A program made the translations under genes and the position numbers. Source: JAYEJW01 sp034716535 (GTDB lineage Bacteria > Pseudomonadota > Gammaproteobacteria > Chromatiales > Chromatiaceae). Taken from it: 11,832 nt of DNA. Below are positions 1 to 6,815 of the stretch, piece after piece. Within the stretch, counting starts at the first letter, position 1, and each line of letters starts with the position of its first letter. The stretch covers positions 1 through 11,832 of the forward strand of contig JAYEJW010000269.1 of assembly GCA_034716535.1 (NCBI GenBank), read 5' to 3'. Below the pieces are notes generated by a model. The model was not told where the DNA came from. It was given only the letters and a program-made list of their open reading frames with translations, and did no database searches.

Positions 1-1
1 C

Positions 2-112
2 GCCGCCACTATCGACAAGCTCGCCCGTAATGTTCGGCGTGTCTTCGACTATCTGCGCATGACCGGCAATTCCGTTCCGCGATCACCTCTCCCGCGCGGT
101 GAGGGGGGTTAG
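2..112 (+). CDS. possible 3' end of an unidentified gene (partial)
   Basis: The frame starting at base 2 stays open from the window edge to a TAG at 110-112, about 36 residues, and includes a plausible helical stretch (IDKLARNVRRVFDYLR). I do not recognise the family. It does not resemble the peptidyl-tRNA hydrolase tail often found upstream of ychF. The last part, over the CCTCTCCCGCGCGGTGAGG bases, looks like low-complexity intergenic sequence. It could be the tail of a real protein or chance; the missing upstream sequence would decide. Confidence 0.22.
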   Translation, partial: AATIDKLARNVRRVFDYLRMTGNSVPRSPLPRGEGG

Positions 113-124
113 AACAGATTTGCC

Positions 125-151
125 CTGCCAGGTTGAAGGGCGGCCTGGCGG
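125..151 (+). other. small hairpin in the ychF leader
   Basis: CTGCCAGG (125-132) and CCTGGCGG (144-151) can pair over 8 bp with one G-T wobble around an 11-nt loop, about 54 nt upstream of the ychF start. No U-run follows, so it is not an intrinsic terminator. It may be a leader structure or chance. Confidence 0.25.
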
Positions 152-204
152 ATCCCCACCAGGTTCCTGTATCCTTGCGCCTTTTTTCGGGGCCTCAAGC
201 GACC

Positions 205-1296
205 ATGGGATTCAAATGCGGTATCGTGGGCCTGCCCAACGTCGGCAAGTCCACCCTCTTCAACGCCCTGACAAAGGCCACCATATCGGCCGAGAACTAT
301 CCCTTCTGCACCATCGACCCGAACGTGGGCGTGGTGCCCCTGCCGGACCCGCGGCTCGACGTCATCGCCGAGATCGTCAAGCCGCAGACCGTCATTCCAA
401 CGACCATGCAGTTCGTGGATATCGCCGGGCTGGTGGCCGGCGCGTCCAAAGGGGAGGGGCTCGGCAACAAGTTCCTCGCCAACATCCGCGAGACCGACGC
501 CATCGCTCACGTGGTTCGCTGCTTCCATAACGACGACGTGGTGCATGTCTCGGGCGATGTGGACCCACTGCGGGACATCGAGATCATCAACACGGAGCTG
601 GCCCTCGCGGATCTGGAGTCGGTGGACAAGGCCCTGGACCGGGCCGCTCGTATGGTTAAGACGGGGGATAAGAAGGTCCTCGGCCGCAAGGCCCTCTTGG
701 AACGGGTGCGCGATGAGCTCGATGCCGGCAACCCGGTGCGTGCCATGGGGCTCGACGAGGAGGAGCAACTGGAGCTGCGCGACCTCTTCCTGCTCACCGC
801 AAAGCCCACCATGTATATCGCCAACGTGGCGGAGGATGGCTTTGACGGCAATCCCATGCTCGACACCGTTCGCGAGCTGGCGGCCGAAGACGGCTCCCTG
901 GTCGTCCCCGTGTGTGCCGCCATCGAGGCGGAGATCGTCGAGCTGGAGGCCGACGAGCGGGAGCTGTTCCTCGCGGACATGGGGCTTGAGGAGCCGGGTC
1001 TGCATCGTGTCGTGCGCGCCGGTTACAGGCTGCTGGGTCTGGAGACCTACTTCACCGCCGGTCCCAAGGAGGTGCGGGCCTGGACCATCCCCAAGGACGC
1101 GAGAGCCCCGCAGGCCGCCGGCGTCATCCACACCGACTTCGAGCGCGGCTTCATTCGCGCGGAGGTGGTTTCCTACGAGGAATTCGTTGCCTGCAGGGGC
1201 GAGCAGGGCGCGCGAGAGGCCGGCAAGCTGCGTTCGGAGGGCAAGGACTACGTGGTGCGGGACGGGGACGTGATCCACTTCAGGTTCAACGTCTAG
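205..1296 (+). CDS. ychF: redox-regulated ATPase YchF (OLA1/Obg-like P-loop protein)
   Basis: This is a cytosolic TRAFAC-class P-loop ATPase that binds ribosomes and modulates translation and the stress response. The chosen start gives 363 aa, the E. coli YchF length, and the protein begins MGFKCGIVGLPNVGKS. The G1/Walker A GLPNVGKS lies at residues 9-16, and the G3 segment is DIAGLVAGASKGEGLGN. In place of a GTPase NKxD motif there is NVAE (in MYIANVAEDG), consistent with the family's preference for ATP. The C-terminal third carries the TGS domain (FTAGPKEVRAWTI onward) and ends DGDVIHFRFNV. The frame is open upstream to an ATG at 133, but the extra residues do not look like YchF. The Shine-Dalgarno sequence before 205 is weak. 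The usual pth neighbour is not visible in the short upstream stretch. Confidence 0.97.
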   Translation: MGFKCGIVGLPNVGKSTLFNALTKATISAENYPFCTIDPNVGVVPLPDPRLDVIAEIVKPQTVIPTTMQFVDIAGLVAGASKGEGLGNKFLANIRETDAIAHVVRCFHNDDVVHVSGDVDPLRDIEIINTELALADLESVDKALDRAARMVKTGDKKVLGRKALLERVRDELDAGNPVRAMGLDEEEQLELRDLFLLTAKPTMYIANVAEDGFDGNPMLDTVRELAAEDGSLVVPVCAAIEAEIVELEADERELFLADMGLEEPGLHRVVRAGYRLLGLETYFTAGPKEVRAWTIPKDARAPQAAGVIHTDFERGFIRAEVVSYEEFVACRGEQGAREAGKLRSEGKDYVVRDGDVIHFRFNV

Positions 1297-1316
1297 CGAG
1301 GCTCCGCCTCAGACCG

Positions 1317-1408
1317 CGTAACAAGAGAACAGAGAGAGCCTCACGCGAAGCCGCGAAGAAAATCTACTGGCATGATGACTGTTAGAGAAACTTGGGCACT
1401 GCTGTACT
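1317..1408 (+). repeat. dispersed intergenic repeat, copy 1
   Basis: This copy lies 20 nt downstream of ychF. Its right core (1359-1408) matches 3721-3770 at 45 of 50 positions. Its left part (CGTAACAA then a GAGAGAG run, then CGCGAAGCCGCGAAG) matches 3664-3702 with small indels. It lacks the two extra 9-bp units seen in copy 2. It has no coding potential. Its boundaries are set by where similarity to copy 2 fades. Confidence 0.85.
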
Positions 1409-1425
1409 AGCCTGGCGCCCAATGC

Positions 1426-1455
1426 TTGACGCAATACCCCCCTGGTCGCTAGTAT
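1426..1455 (+). promoter_or_regulatory. sigma70-type promoter of tRNA-Met
   Basis: A -35 box TTGACG (1426-1431; 5 of 6 consensus) is followed after 18 bp by TAGTAT (1450-1455; 4 of 6). The predicted start near 1462 leaves a leader of about 8 nt before the mature tRNA at 1470, a normal arrangement for a stand-alone tRNA gene. Confidence 0.6.
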
Positions 1456-1469
1456 TCCCAGCCTCCCAC

Positions 1470-1546
1470 GGCTACGTAGCTCAGTTGGTTAGAGCGCGGC
1501 ACTCATAATGCCGATGTCGGTAGTTCGAGTCTACCCGTAGCCACCA
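1470..1546 (+). tRNA. tRNA-Met (anticodon CAT), elongator type
   Basis: The 77-nt gene folds into a full cloverleaf. The acceptor stem is GGCTACG with CGTAGCC. The D-arm is GCTC/GAGC with the AGTTGGTTA loop. The anticodon stem is CGGCA/TGCCG around CTCATAA (CAT at 1504-1506). The variable loop is ATGTC and the T-arm is GGTAG-TTCGAGT-CTACC. The discriminator A1543 and an encoded CCA (1544-1546) follow. The paired G1-C72 excludes initiator tRNA, which has an unpaired C1-A72. The acceptor and D-arm match the usual elongator tRNA-Met better than tRNA-Ile2, which also reads CAT before lysidine modification. No clear terminator follows; the 54-bp gap to the convergent protease gene has only a short CCCTTTTCT stretch and a 5-bp GGCCC/GGGCC inverted repeat (1579-1599). 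Confidence 0.96.
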
Positions 1547-1600
1547 AACTCCCTTTTCTGCTCCGATTTCGCGCGAACGGCCCTGTATCGCCCTGGGCCA

Positions 1601-2743
1601 TCACTCCTTGGCCACGAGCGGCCGCTCGATGGTTGTTGTTTGCGTCTCGATGCGTTGGCTGCCCCGCCAGACCTCGAGTTCGACGTTCGTACCCGGACCT
1701 GCGGCGGCGATGGCCTCCAGCAGCTCATGGGTCGAGGTGACGGCCTGACCGTCCACCTCGGTCACGACGTCCCCCGGGCGCAGTCCCGCGTGCTCCGCCG
1801 GGCTGTCCTCAAGGGTGGCGGAGACGAGGACGCCGCTCGGCGCCCGCAGGCCAAAGGATTCCGCCAGCTGGGGCGTGACGCTGCGCCCGACGATGCCGAC
1901 CCAGCCGCGCACGACCCGGCCCTGGGCGACGACCTGCTCCATGACGTCGGTAGCCAGGTCCGCCGGGATCGCGAAACCCACACCCTCGGAGCCGCCGCTC
2001 TGGGAGACGATGGCGATGTTGATCCCCACCAGCTCGCCGCGGGCGTTGATCAGGGCGCCGCCGGAGTTGCCTGGGTTGATGGAGGCATCGGTCTGGATGA
2101 AGTTCTCGATGCTGCTGATGCCGAGCTGGCTGCGCCCGGTGGCGCTGACGATCCCCATGGTGACGGTCTGGCCGATGCCGAAGGGGTTGCCGATGGCGAG
2201 CACCACGTCGCCGACCCGCAGGTCCTGGGGCCGTCCGATGGTGATGGCGGGCAAGTCGCTGGCGTTCGCCTTGAGTACCGCGAGGTCGGTTTCGGGGTCG
2301 AAGCCCACGACCCGCACGTCCAGGTCCTTGCCGTCGGCGAGCACCACCTTGATCTCGTCGGCGTCTTTGACGATGTGTCGGTTCGTGAGCAGCAGGCCGT
2401 CCCGCGAGAGGATCACCCCCGAGCCGAGGCTGGTCTCCATGCGGCGGCGCGCCTGCTCCGGTAACAAGCGGCCGAACCGGTGCTGCAGGAAAGGGTCCTT
2501 GAAGGCAAGGGGCCGGCGCTCAGTCGTGACCTTCGAGCTGAAGATGTTCACCACGGCCGGTGCCGCCTTGGACACCGCGTCGGCGTACGAGTCCGGGCCC
2601 ACAAGGGTGCGCGGGACGACCGCCTGGTCGGGTACGGACCGGCCCGGCAGGGGCAGGAGCTGCGGGTCGATCCATAGGGTGAGCAGGATCGCGCCGGCCG
2701 TCAGGGCGGCCAGGGTCCAGGTCCAGGCGCAGCACTTATTCAT
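1601..2743 (-). CDS. algW: DegS/AlgW-type periplasmic serine protease (HtrA family, one PDZ)
   Basis: This is a predicted inner-membrane-anchored HtrA protease facing the periplasm. The 380 residues start with an uncleaved-looking hydrophobic anchor (about 5-25). A trypsin-like domain follows with His123 (TNRHIV), Asp153 (DPETDLAVLK) and Ser227 (NPGNSGGA). A single PDZ domain occupies about 285-365 (GVLVSATLEDSPAEHAG, LRPGDVV). One anchor plus one PDZ fits DegS/AlgW rather than DegP/DegQ, which have a signal peptide and two PDZ domains. Family members sense misfolded outer-membrane proteins through the PDZ domain and cut the anti-sigma factor RseA/MucA to release the envelope-stress sigma factor. 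TNRHIV replaces the commoner TNNHV/TNKHV, but the catalytic His is kept. The start at 2743 places the anchor at the N-terminus; its Shine-Dalgarno is weak. It is divergent from the nif3-like gene. The choice between algW and degS naming is by similarity only. Confidence 0.9.
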   Translation of the reverse strand: MNKCCAWTWTLAALTAGAILLTLWIDPQLLPLPGRSVPDQAVVPRTLVGPDSYADAVSKAAPAVVNIFSSKVTTERRPLAFKDPFLQHRFGRLLPEQARRRMETSLGSGVILSRDGLLLTNRHIVKDADEIKVVLADGKDLDVRVVGFDPETDLAVLKANASDLPAITIGRPQDLRVGDVVLAIGNPFGIGQTVTMGIVSATGRSQLGISSIENFIQTDASINPGNSGGALINARGELVGINIAIVSQSGGSEGVGFAIPADLATDVMEQVVAQGRVVRGWVGIVGRSVTPQLAESFGLRAPSGVLVSATLEDSPAEHAGLRPGDVVTEVDGQAVTSTHELLEAIAAAGPGTNVELEVWRGSQRIETQTTTIERPLVAKE

Positions 2744-2799
2744 GGGCGCAAAGTATCATTCCGTGGTCGAGATTGCATGACCCGTGTCGTTGCAATTCC

Positions 2800-2825
2800 A
2801 ACCTAGAAACGGCAGCTTCTAGGTT
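2800..2825. promoter_or_regulatory. perfect 9-bp inverted repeat between divergent genes (operator candidate)
   Basis: AACCTAGAA (2800-2808) and TTCTAGGTT (2817-2825) are perfect reverse complements separated by 8 bp. They lie inside the 119-bp spacer between the divergent protease and nif3-like genes, 57 bp from one start and 38 bp from the other. The symmetry and place suit a dimeric regulator site. No U-run follows on either strand, so a terminator is unlikely. I cannot name the regulator. Confidence 0.45.
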
Positions 2826-2862
2826 CCGAACATTTCCGATTGACTACCCGGTATTCGATGCC

Positions 2863-3615
2863 ATGGTCGAGAACGCTGTGCTGAGTGCCTATTGTGACGA
2901 GCTGTTGGCCTGCGCCGACTTCAAGGACTACTGCCCCAACGGCCTGCAGGTGGAGGGCGACCGCCCCGTCCGGCGACTGCTCACGGGCGTCACCGCCAGT
3001 CAGGCGCTGGTCGACGCCGCCGTCGCCGGGCATGCGGACGCGCTCCTGGTTCACCACGGCTACTTCTGGAAGGGAGAGTCCCCTTGTCTGGTGGGCATGA
3101 AGGGACGGCGCATCCGTACCCTGGTGCGCAGCGGAGTCAGCCTGCTCGCTTATCACCTGCCCCTCGACGCCCATCCGGAGCTGGGCAACAACCGCCAGCT
3201 CGCACGGGTACTCGGCATTGCCGATCCGCAGCCTACGGCCAGGGCCGACAGCCACCTGTGGGAAGGCCGGCTGCCGCGCCCCCTGTCCGCCGAGGCGTTT
3301 GCGCAGCTGATCGAGCGGGCCCTGGGCCGTGCGCCGCTCCACGTCGCCGGCCATGATCGGCCGATCCGCAGTCTCGCCTGGTGCACGGGGGCGGCCCAGG
3401 GCTTCATCGAAGAGGCGGCGACACTGGGCGTCGACGCCTACCTGAGCGGAGAGATCTCGGAGCAGACCACCCACCAGGCACGGGAGCTTGGACTGGACTA
3501 CTTCGCCGCGGGCCATCACGCCACCGAGCGCTTCGGGGTCCAGGCCCTCGGCCGGCACCTGGCGGGGCGCTTCGACCTGGAGCACGACTTCCTCGATCTG
3601 GACAATCCCGTCTGA
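2863..3615 (+). CDS. Nif3-like dinuclear metal protein (YbgI family)
   Basis: This 250-aa protein resembles E. coli YbgI (247 aa) from end to end. It has the family blocks PNGLQVEG (25-32), TGVTASQALVDAAV, VHHGYFWKGE (63-72), HLPLDAHPELGNN (98-110), SGEISEQTTHQARE and AGHHATERFG (216-225). By analogy with YbgI, likely metal ligands are His64, His65, Asp102, His218 and Glu222. The family forms toroidal assemblies with a two-metal centre, resembles GTP cyclohydrolase I type 2, and has no firmly settled cellular role. The frame is open to an ATG at 2773, but residues before MVENAVLSAY are unlike the family, so 2863 is preferred. No strong ribosome-binding site is visible. YbgI homologues commonly neighbour DegS/AlgW and petABC in gammaproteobacteria. 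Confidence 0.93.
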   Translation: MVENAVLSAYCDELLACADFKDYCPNGLQVEGDRPVRRLLTGVTASQALVDAAVAGHADALLVHHGYFWKGESPCLVGMKGRRIRTLVRSGVSLLAYHLPLDAHPELGNNRQLARVLGIADPQPTARADSHLWEGRLPRPLSAEAFAQLIERALGRAPLHVAGHDRPIRSLAWCTGAAQGFIEEAATLGVDAYLSGEISEQTTHQARELGLDYFAAGHHATERFGVQALGRHLAGRFDLEHDFLDLDNPV

Positions 3616-3950
3616 AACCGAGTATTCCCTGTCGGAGTACCGGTACAGGCGCGCTTAAGACTCCGTAACAAAATTGAGAGAGTCTCGCGCGAAGCCGCGA
3701 AGGGCGCGAAGGGCGCGAAGAAAATCCACTGGCATGATGACTGTTAGAGCAACCTAGGCGCTGCTGTACTCGACGGAAAAATCCTTTTCGCCAAAAGGGG
3801 AATGCCTTGACCGGGCTTGGTTGAATCAGGGAGAATTGCCGATCGATTATGAAGAGAATCGGCATATTCTGATTTTCGCCGTCCTGACTGGGCAAAAGCT
3901 TCCTTTCCGGGAGCGCCGCCCACAGAGCCTACCGGGGGGTCTTCAGAGAA
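3616..3950 (+). other. 335-bp spacer upstream of petABC
   Basis: I see no gene here. It holds dispersed repeat copy 2 (3664-3770), then two short inverted repeats. CCTTTT-CGCC-AAAAGG (3783-3798) would, read on the minus strand, be followed by ATTTTT. TGCCGAT/ATCGGCA (3837-3843 and 3858-3864) has a 14-nt loop. A weak promoter candidate for petA is TTGAAT (3821-3826), 18 bp, GATTAT (3845-3850), 4 of 6 matches in each box. The -10 of that candidate falls in the loop of the second inverted repeat, which could be an operator. Confidence 0.4.
3664..3770 (+). repeat. dispersed intergenic repeat, copy 2, with 9-bp tandem units
   Basis: This is the second copy of the repeat at 1317-1408, in the same orientation and also just 3' of a + strand gene. 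It carries an 18-bp insertion relative to copy 1 made of exactly two 9-bp units GGCGCGAAG (3703-3711 and 3712-3720), next to related CGCGAAGCCGCGAAG. The 50-nt core after the units (3721-3770) matches copy 1 at 45 positions. Confidence 0.85.
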
Positions 3951-4544
3951 ATGAGCGCACAAGGCGTGAATAACAAGAGGCGGCGTGTCCTGATCGCCGC
4001 CACCAGCGTGGTCGGCGCCGTCGGCGCCGCCTACGTGGCCGTCCCATTCATCGCTTCCATGAACCCCAGCGCCAAGGCGCGGGCCGCCGGTGCACCGGTG
4101 GAGGCCGACATCGGCAAGCTGGAGCCGGGTGCGATGCTGCGCGTCAAATGGCGCGGTAAGCCGGTATGGGTGGTGAACCGCACCGAGGAAATGCTCGCAG
4201 CGCTTCCGGGGCAGGACCCCTTGTTGGCGGATCCGGACTCCCAGGCATCGATCCAGCCGGAGTACTGCCAGAACGCGACGCGCGCAATCAAGCCGCAATA
4301 CTTCATCGCCACCGGTATCTGCACCCATCTGGGATGCTCCCCGAGCTATCGCCCCGAAGTGGCGCCGGCCGATCTTGGACCGGACTGGAAGGGCGGCTTC
4401 TTCTGCCCCTGCCACGGCTCCTGGTTCGACCTTGCCGGGCGCGTCTATGCGGGTGTTCCGGCGCCGACGAACCTGGTGATACCCAAGCATACCTATGTTT
4501 CCGACACCAACATTGTGATCGGTGAAGATGGAGGCGCAGCCTGA
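3951..4544 (+). CDS. petA: ubiquinol-cytochrome c reductase, Rieske iron-sulfur subunit
   Basis: This is the high-potential [2Fe-2S] subunit of the cytochrome bc1 complex, moving electrons from quinol at the Qo site to cytochrome c1 on the periplasmic side. The 197-aa protein starts with a twin-arginine-like segment (KRRRVLIAAT, 9-18) running into the single membrane helix (about 14-36). The soluble domain has both cluster boxes: CTHLGC (124-129, ligands Cys124 and His126) and CPCHGS (152-157, ligands Cys154 and His155), with Cys129 and Cys152 placed for the stabilising disulphide. It is the first gene of petABC; its TGA overlaps the petB ATG by one base, implying translational coupling. The Shine-Dalgarno before 3951 is poor. 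Confidence 0.97.
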   Translation: MSAQGVNNKRRRVLIAATSVVGAVGAAYVAVPFIASMNPSAKARAAGAPVEADIGKLEPGAMLRVKWRGKPVWVVNRTEEMLAALPGQDPLLADPDSQASIQPEYCQNATRAIKPQYFIATGICTHLGCSPSYRPEVAPADLGPDWKGGFFCPCHGSWFDLAGRVYAGVPAPTNLVIPKHTYVSDTNIVIGEDGGAA

Positions 4545-5788
4545 TGAGTACAGAGACATCCGGATTCCTCGGCTGGATCGACGAGCGTTTCCCGCTCACC
4601 AAGGTGTGGAAAGAGCATCTGGCCGAGTACTACGCACCTAAGAACTTCAATTTCTGGTACTACTTCGGCTCCCTGGCCATGCTGGTGCTGGTCCTCCAGA
4701 TCGTCACCGGCCTCTGGCTGGCCATGAACTACAAGCCCTCCGCGGCGGATGCCTTCGCCTCCGTGGAGTACATCATGCGCGACGTGGACTGGGGCTGGCT
4801 GCTGCGCTACATGCACTCCACGGGCTCGTCCTTCTTCTTCATCCTCGTCTACCTGCATATGTTCCGGGCGCTGATGTACGGTTCCTACCGCAAGCCGCGT
4901 GAGCTGCTGTGGATCATCGGCGTGATCATCTATGTGGCCATGATGGCCACCGCCTTCTTCGGCTATCTGTTGCCCTGGGGCCAGATGTCTTACTGGGGTG
5001 CCCAGGTCATCGTGAACCTGTTCGCCGCCGTGCCGGGCATCGGCGAGGAGCTCGCCGTCTGGGTGCGCGGCGACTATGTCATCTCCGATGTGACCCTGAA
5101 CCGTTTCTTCGCCTTCCACTTCCTGGTGCCTTTCATTTTGGCGGCGCTGGTATTCGTTCACATCGTGGCCCTGCACAAGGTGGGCTCCAACAATCCCGAC
5201 GGCATCGAGATCAAGAAGGGACCGAAGGGCAACCGTTGGGATCCGAACGCGCCGGCCGACGGCATCCCCTTCCACCCCTACTACTCGGTCAAGGACATCG
5301 TCGGCGTCGTGGTTTTCCTGGCCATCTTCTCCGCCGTGGTCTTCTTCGCCCCCGACCTGGGGGGCCTGTTCCTGGAGCCGCCGAACTTCATTCCAGCCAA
5401 TCCCCTGAAGACGCCGGAGCACATTGCACCGGTGTGGTACTTCACACCCTTCTACGCCATGCTCCGGGCGGTCCCGCCCATGTTCGGCTCCCAGTTCCCC
5501 GGCGTGGTGGTCATGTTCGCCGCCATTCTGATCATGTTCTTCTTGCCCTGGCTTGACCGCAGCCCGGTGAAGTCGATGCGCTACAAGGGCCCGCTCTTCA
5601 AGATCGCACTGGCCATCTTCGCCGTCACCTTTGTGGTCCTGGCATGGCTGGGTCTGGAGGCGGCGACGCCCACCACGACCCTGCTCGCGCAGATCTTCAC
5701 GACGCTGTACTTCCTGTTCTTCCTGCTGATGCCGATCTACACCAAGATGGACAAGACCAAGCCGGTTCCGGAGAGGGTGACAAAATGA
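4544..5788 (+). CDS. petB: cytochrome b subunit of the bc1 complex
   Basis: This is the full-length 414-aa cytochrome b (not split into b6 and subunit IV), the eight-helix quinol-oxidising core of bc1. The four haem ligands are spaced as expected: His91 and His105 in helix B (HSTGSSFFFILVYLH), His192 and His206 in helix D. The Qo-site motif at 296-299 reads PVWY instead of PEWY. The extracytoplasmic and C-terminal helices are complete, ending RVTK. A good Shine-Dalgarno GGAGG (4530-4534) inside the end of petA lies 9 nt before the ATG. The start overlaps petA by 1 base and the stop overlaps petC by 4 bases (ATGA). Confidence 0.98.
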   Translation: MSTETSGFLGWIDERFPLTKVWKEHLAEYYAPKNFNFWYYFGSLAMLVLVLQIVTGLWLAMNYKPSAADAFASVEYIMRDVDWGWLLRYMHSTGSSFFFILVYLHMFRALMYGSYRKPRELLWIIGVIIYVAMMATAFFGYLLPWGQMSYWGAQVIVNLFAAVPGIGEELAVWVRGDYVISDVTLNRFFAFHFLVPFILAALVFVHIVALHKVGSNNPDGIEIKKGPKGNRWDPNAPADGIPFHPYYSVKDIVGVVVFLAIFSAVVFFAPDLGGLFLEPPNFIPANPLKTPEHIAPVWYFTPFYAMLRAVPPMFGSQFPGVVVMFAAILIMFFLPWLDRSPVKSMRYKGPLFKIALAIFAVTFVVLAWLGLEAATPTTTLLAQIFTTLYFLFFLLMPIYTKMDKTKPVPERVTK

Positions 5789-6528
5789 GAAAACTGATCA
5801 TCGCTTCGATCCTGTTACTTGCCCCCGCCTTCGCGTCGGCATCCGGTGGCGCCGCTGTTCCCCTGGAGGATGCCGGCATCGACCTCGACGATAAGGCGTC
5901 GTTGCAGCGCGGGGCCAAGTACTACGTGAACTACTGCATGGGCTGCCACTCTCTCAAGTACATGCGCTACAACCGCATGGCCGAGGACCTCGGCATCGAC
6001 GATGTGGATCTGCGCCAGAGCCTCATCTTCACCGGCGCCAAGCCCGGTGAGCTGATGGCCAACGCCCTGCGTCCGGAAGACGGCGAGAAGTGGTTCGGCA
6101 CGGCGGTCCCCGACCTGACGCTGGTTACCCGCTGGCGCAGCCCGGATTGGGTCTACTCCTACCTGAAGGGCTTTTACCTGGACGATTCGCGGCCCTACGG
6201 CGTCAACAACCTCGTCTTTCCGGATGTGGGCATGCCGCATGTGCTCGGCCCGCTGCAAGGTGTCCAGGAGGCGGTCTACACGGAAAGTCACGGCGAGGAA
6301 GGCGAGGCGAAGAAGCACCTGGAGGGCATCGAGCTGGTGGAGACCGGCTCCATGTCGCCGGACAAGTACGACGGGATGGCACGGGACCTCACTAACTTCC
6401 TCACCTATGCCGGTGAGCCGATCAAGCGCGAGCGCGAGAAGCTCGGCATCTACGTGCTGCTGTTCCTCGGCTTGTTCTTCATCGTGGCCTATGCGCTCAA
6501 GAAGGAGTATTGGAAGGACGTGCACTGA
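5785..6528 (+). CDS. petC: cytochrome c1 subunit of the bc1 complex
   Basis: This is the membrane-anchored c-type cytochrome that accepts electrons from the Rieske protein and passes them to soluble cytochrome c. The 247-aa protein has a signal peptide (1-19, likely cut after ASA), one haem-binding CMGCH (51-55), and Met150 in VGMPHVLG as probable sixth haem ligand. A C-terminal membrane helix (about 221-238) precedes the short tail KKEYWKDVH. The frame is open upstream to 5644 inside petB, but the ATG at 5785 gives a proper signal peptide and has AGAGGG (5772-5777) 7 nt upstream. It is the last gene of the operon, followed at once by a hairpin terminator. Confidence 0.97.
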   Translation: MRKLIIASILLLAPAFASASGGAAVPLEDAGIDLDDKASLQRGAKYYVNYCMGCHSLKYMRYNRMAEDLGIDDVDLRQSLIFTGAKPGELMANALRPEDGEKWFGTAVPDLTLVTRWRSPDWVYSYLKGFYLDDSRPYGVNNLVFPDVGMPHVLGPLQGVQEAVYTESHGEEGEAKKHLEGIELVETGSMSPDKYDGMARDLTNFLTYAGEPIKREREKLGIYVLLFLGLFFIVAYALKKEYWKDVH

Positions 6529-6533
6529 TCAGC

Positions 6534-6569
6534 GACGGTAGGACCCGCAAAGGGGTCTTACCGTCTTTC
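6534..6569 (+). terminator. intrinsic terminator of petABC
   Basis: GACGGTA-G-GACCC (6534-6546) pairs with GGGTC-T-TACCGTC (6553-6565) to give a 13-bp stem with one G-T pair and a 6-nt GCAAAG loop, followed by TTTC. It begins 5 nt after the petC stop. The U-run is short, but stem strength and position support termination. Confidence 0.75.
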
Positions 6570-6815
6570 GGAGGCCCGGGACCCCGCGTCCCGGCGTCTT
6601 TCCCCGCGCCCTGCTTGCGCGGGATCCTCCCCAGGTTAATTTCGCGTGTCTTGCGCACCCCCTCTCACCTGGTCGCGCCGCCCGGCATCCGCCTGCCGCG
6701 AGCGCAATCGATATGTTGGAACGCGGTGAAACCCGGATTCGGCTATACTGTTCGTTCGCTTTCGGCGCCGCGCGCCGCTCTAGCGGGTTTGTTTGCGAGT
6801 TGGAGTAAAGGATAG
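6570..6815 (+). promoter_or_regulatory. sspA upstream region with -10-like box
   Basis: No gene is seen in these 246 bp. A TATACT box (6744-6749; 5 of 6 matches to TATAAT) lies 67 nt upstream of sspA. The nearest TTG-type -35, TTGGAA (6716-6721), is 22 bp away, too far for a standard promoter, so only the -10 is supported. AAGG (6808-6811) is a usable Shine-Dalgarno 4 nt before the sspA ATG. Confidence 0.35.

Noticed and set aside
109..1278. 389-codon open frame on the minus strand
   Set aside because: It is antisense to ychF, has no recognisable domain and follows from the codon bias of a GC-rich gene.
3690..3720. Short tandem units as a possible CRISPR remnant
   Set aside because: The 9-bp units are contiguous with no spacers, so this is a microsatellite-like expansion and not a CRISPR array.
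4493..5422. 309-codon open frame on the minus strand
   Set aside because: It is the antisense shadow of petB; the sense frame has all haem ligands and the Qo motif.
6716..6749. TTGGAA plus TATACT as a complete sspA promoter
   Set aside because: The 22-bp spacing is too long for a standard sigma70 promoter; only the -10-like box is kept, with low confidence.
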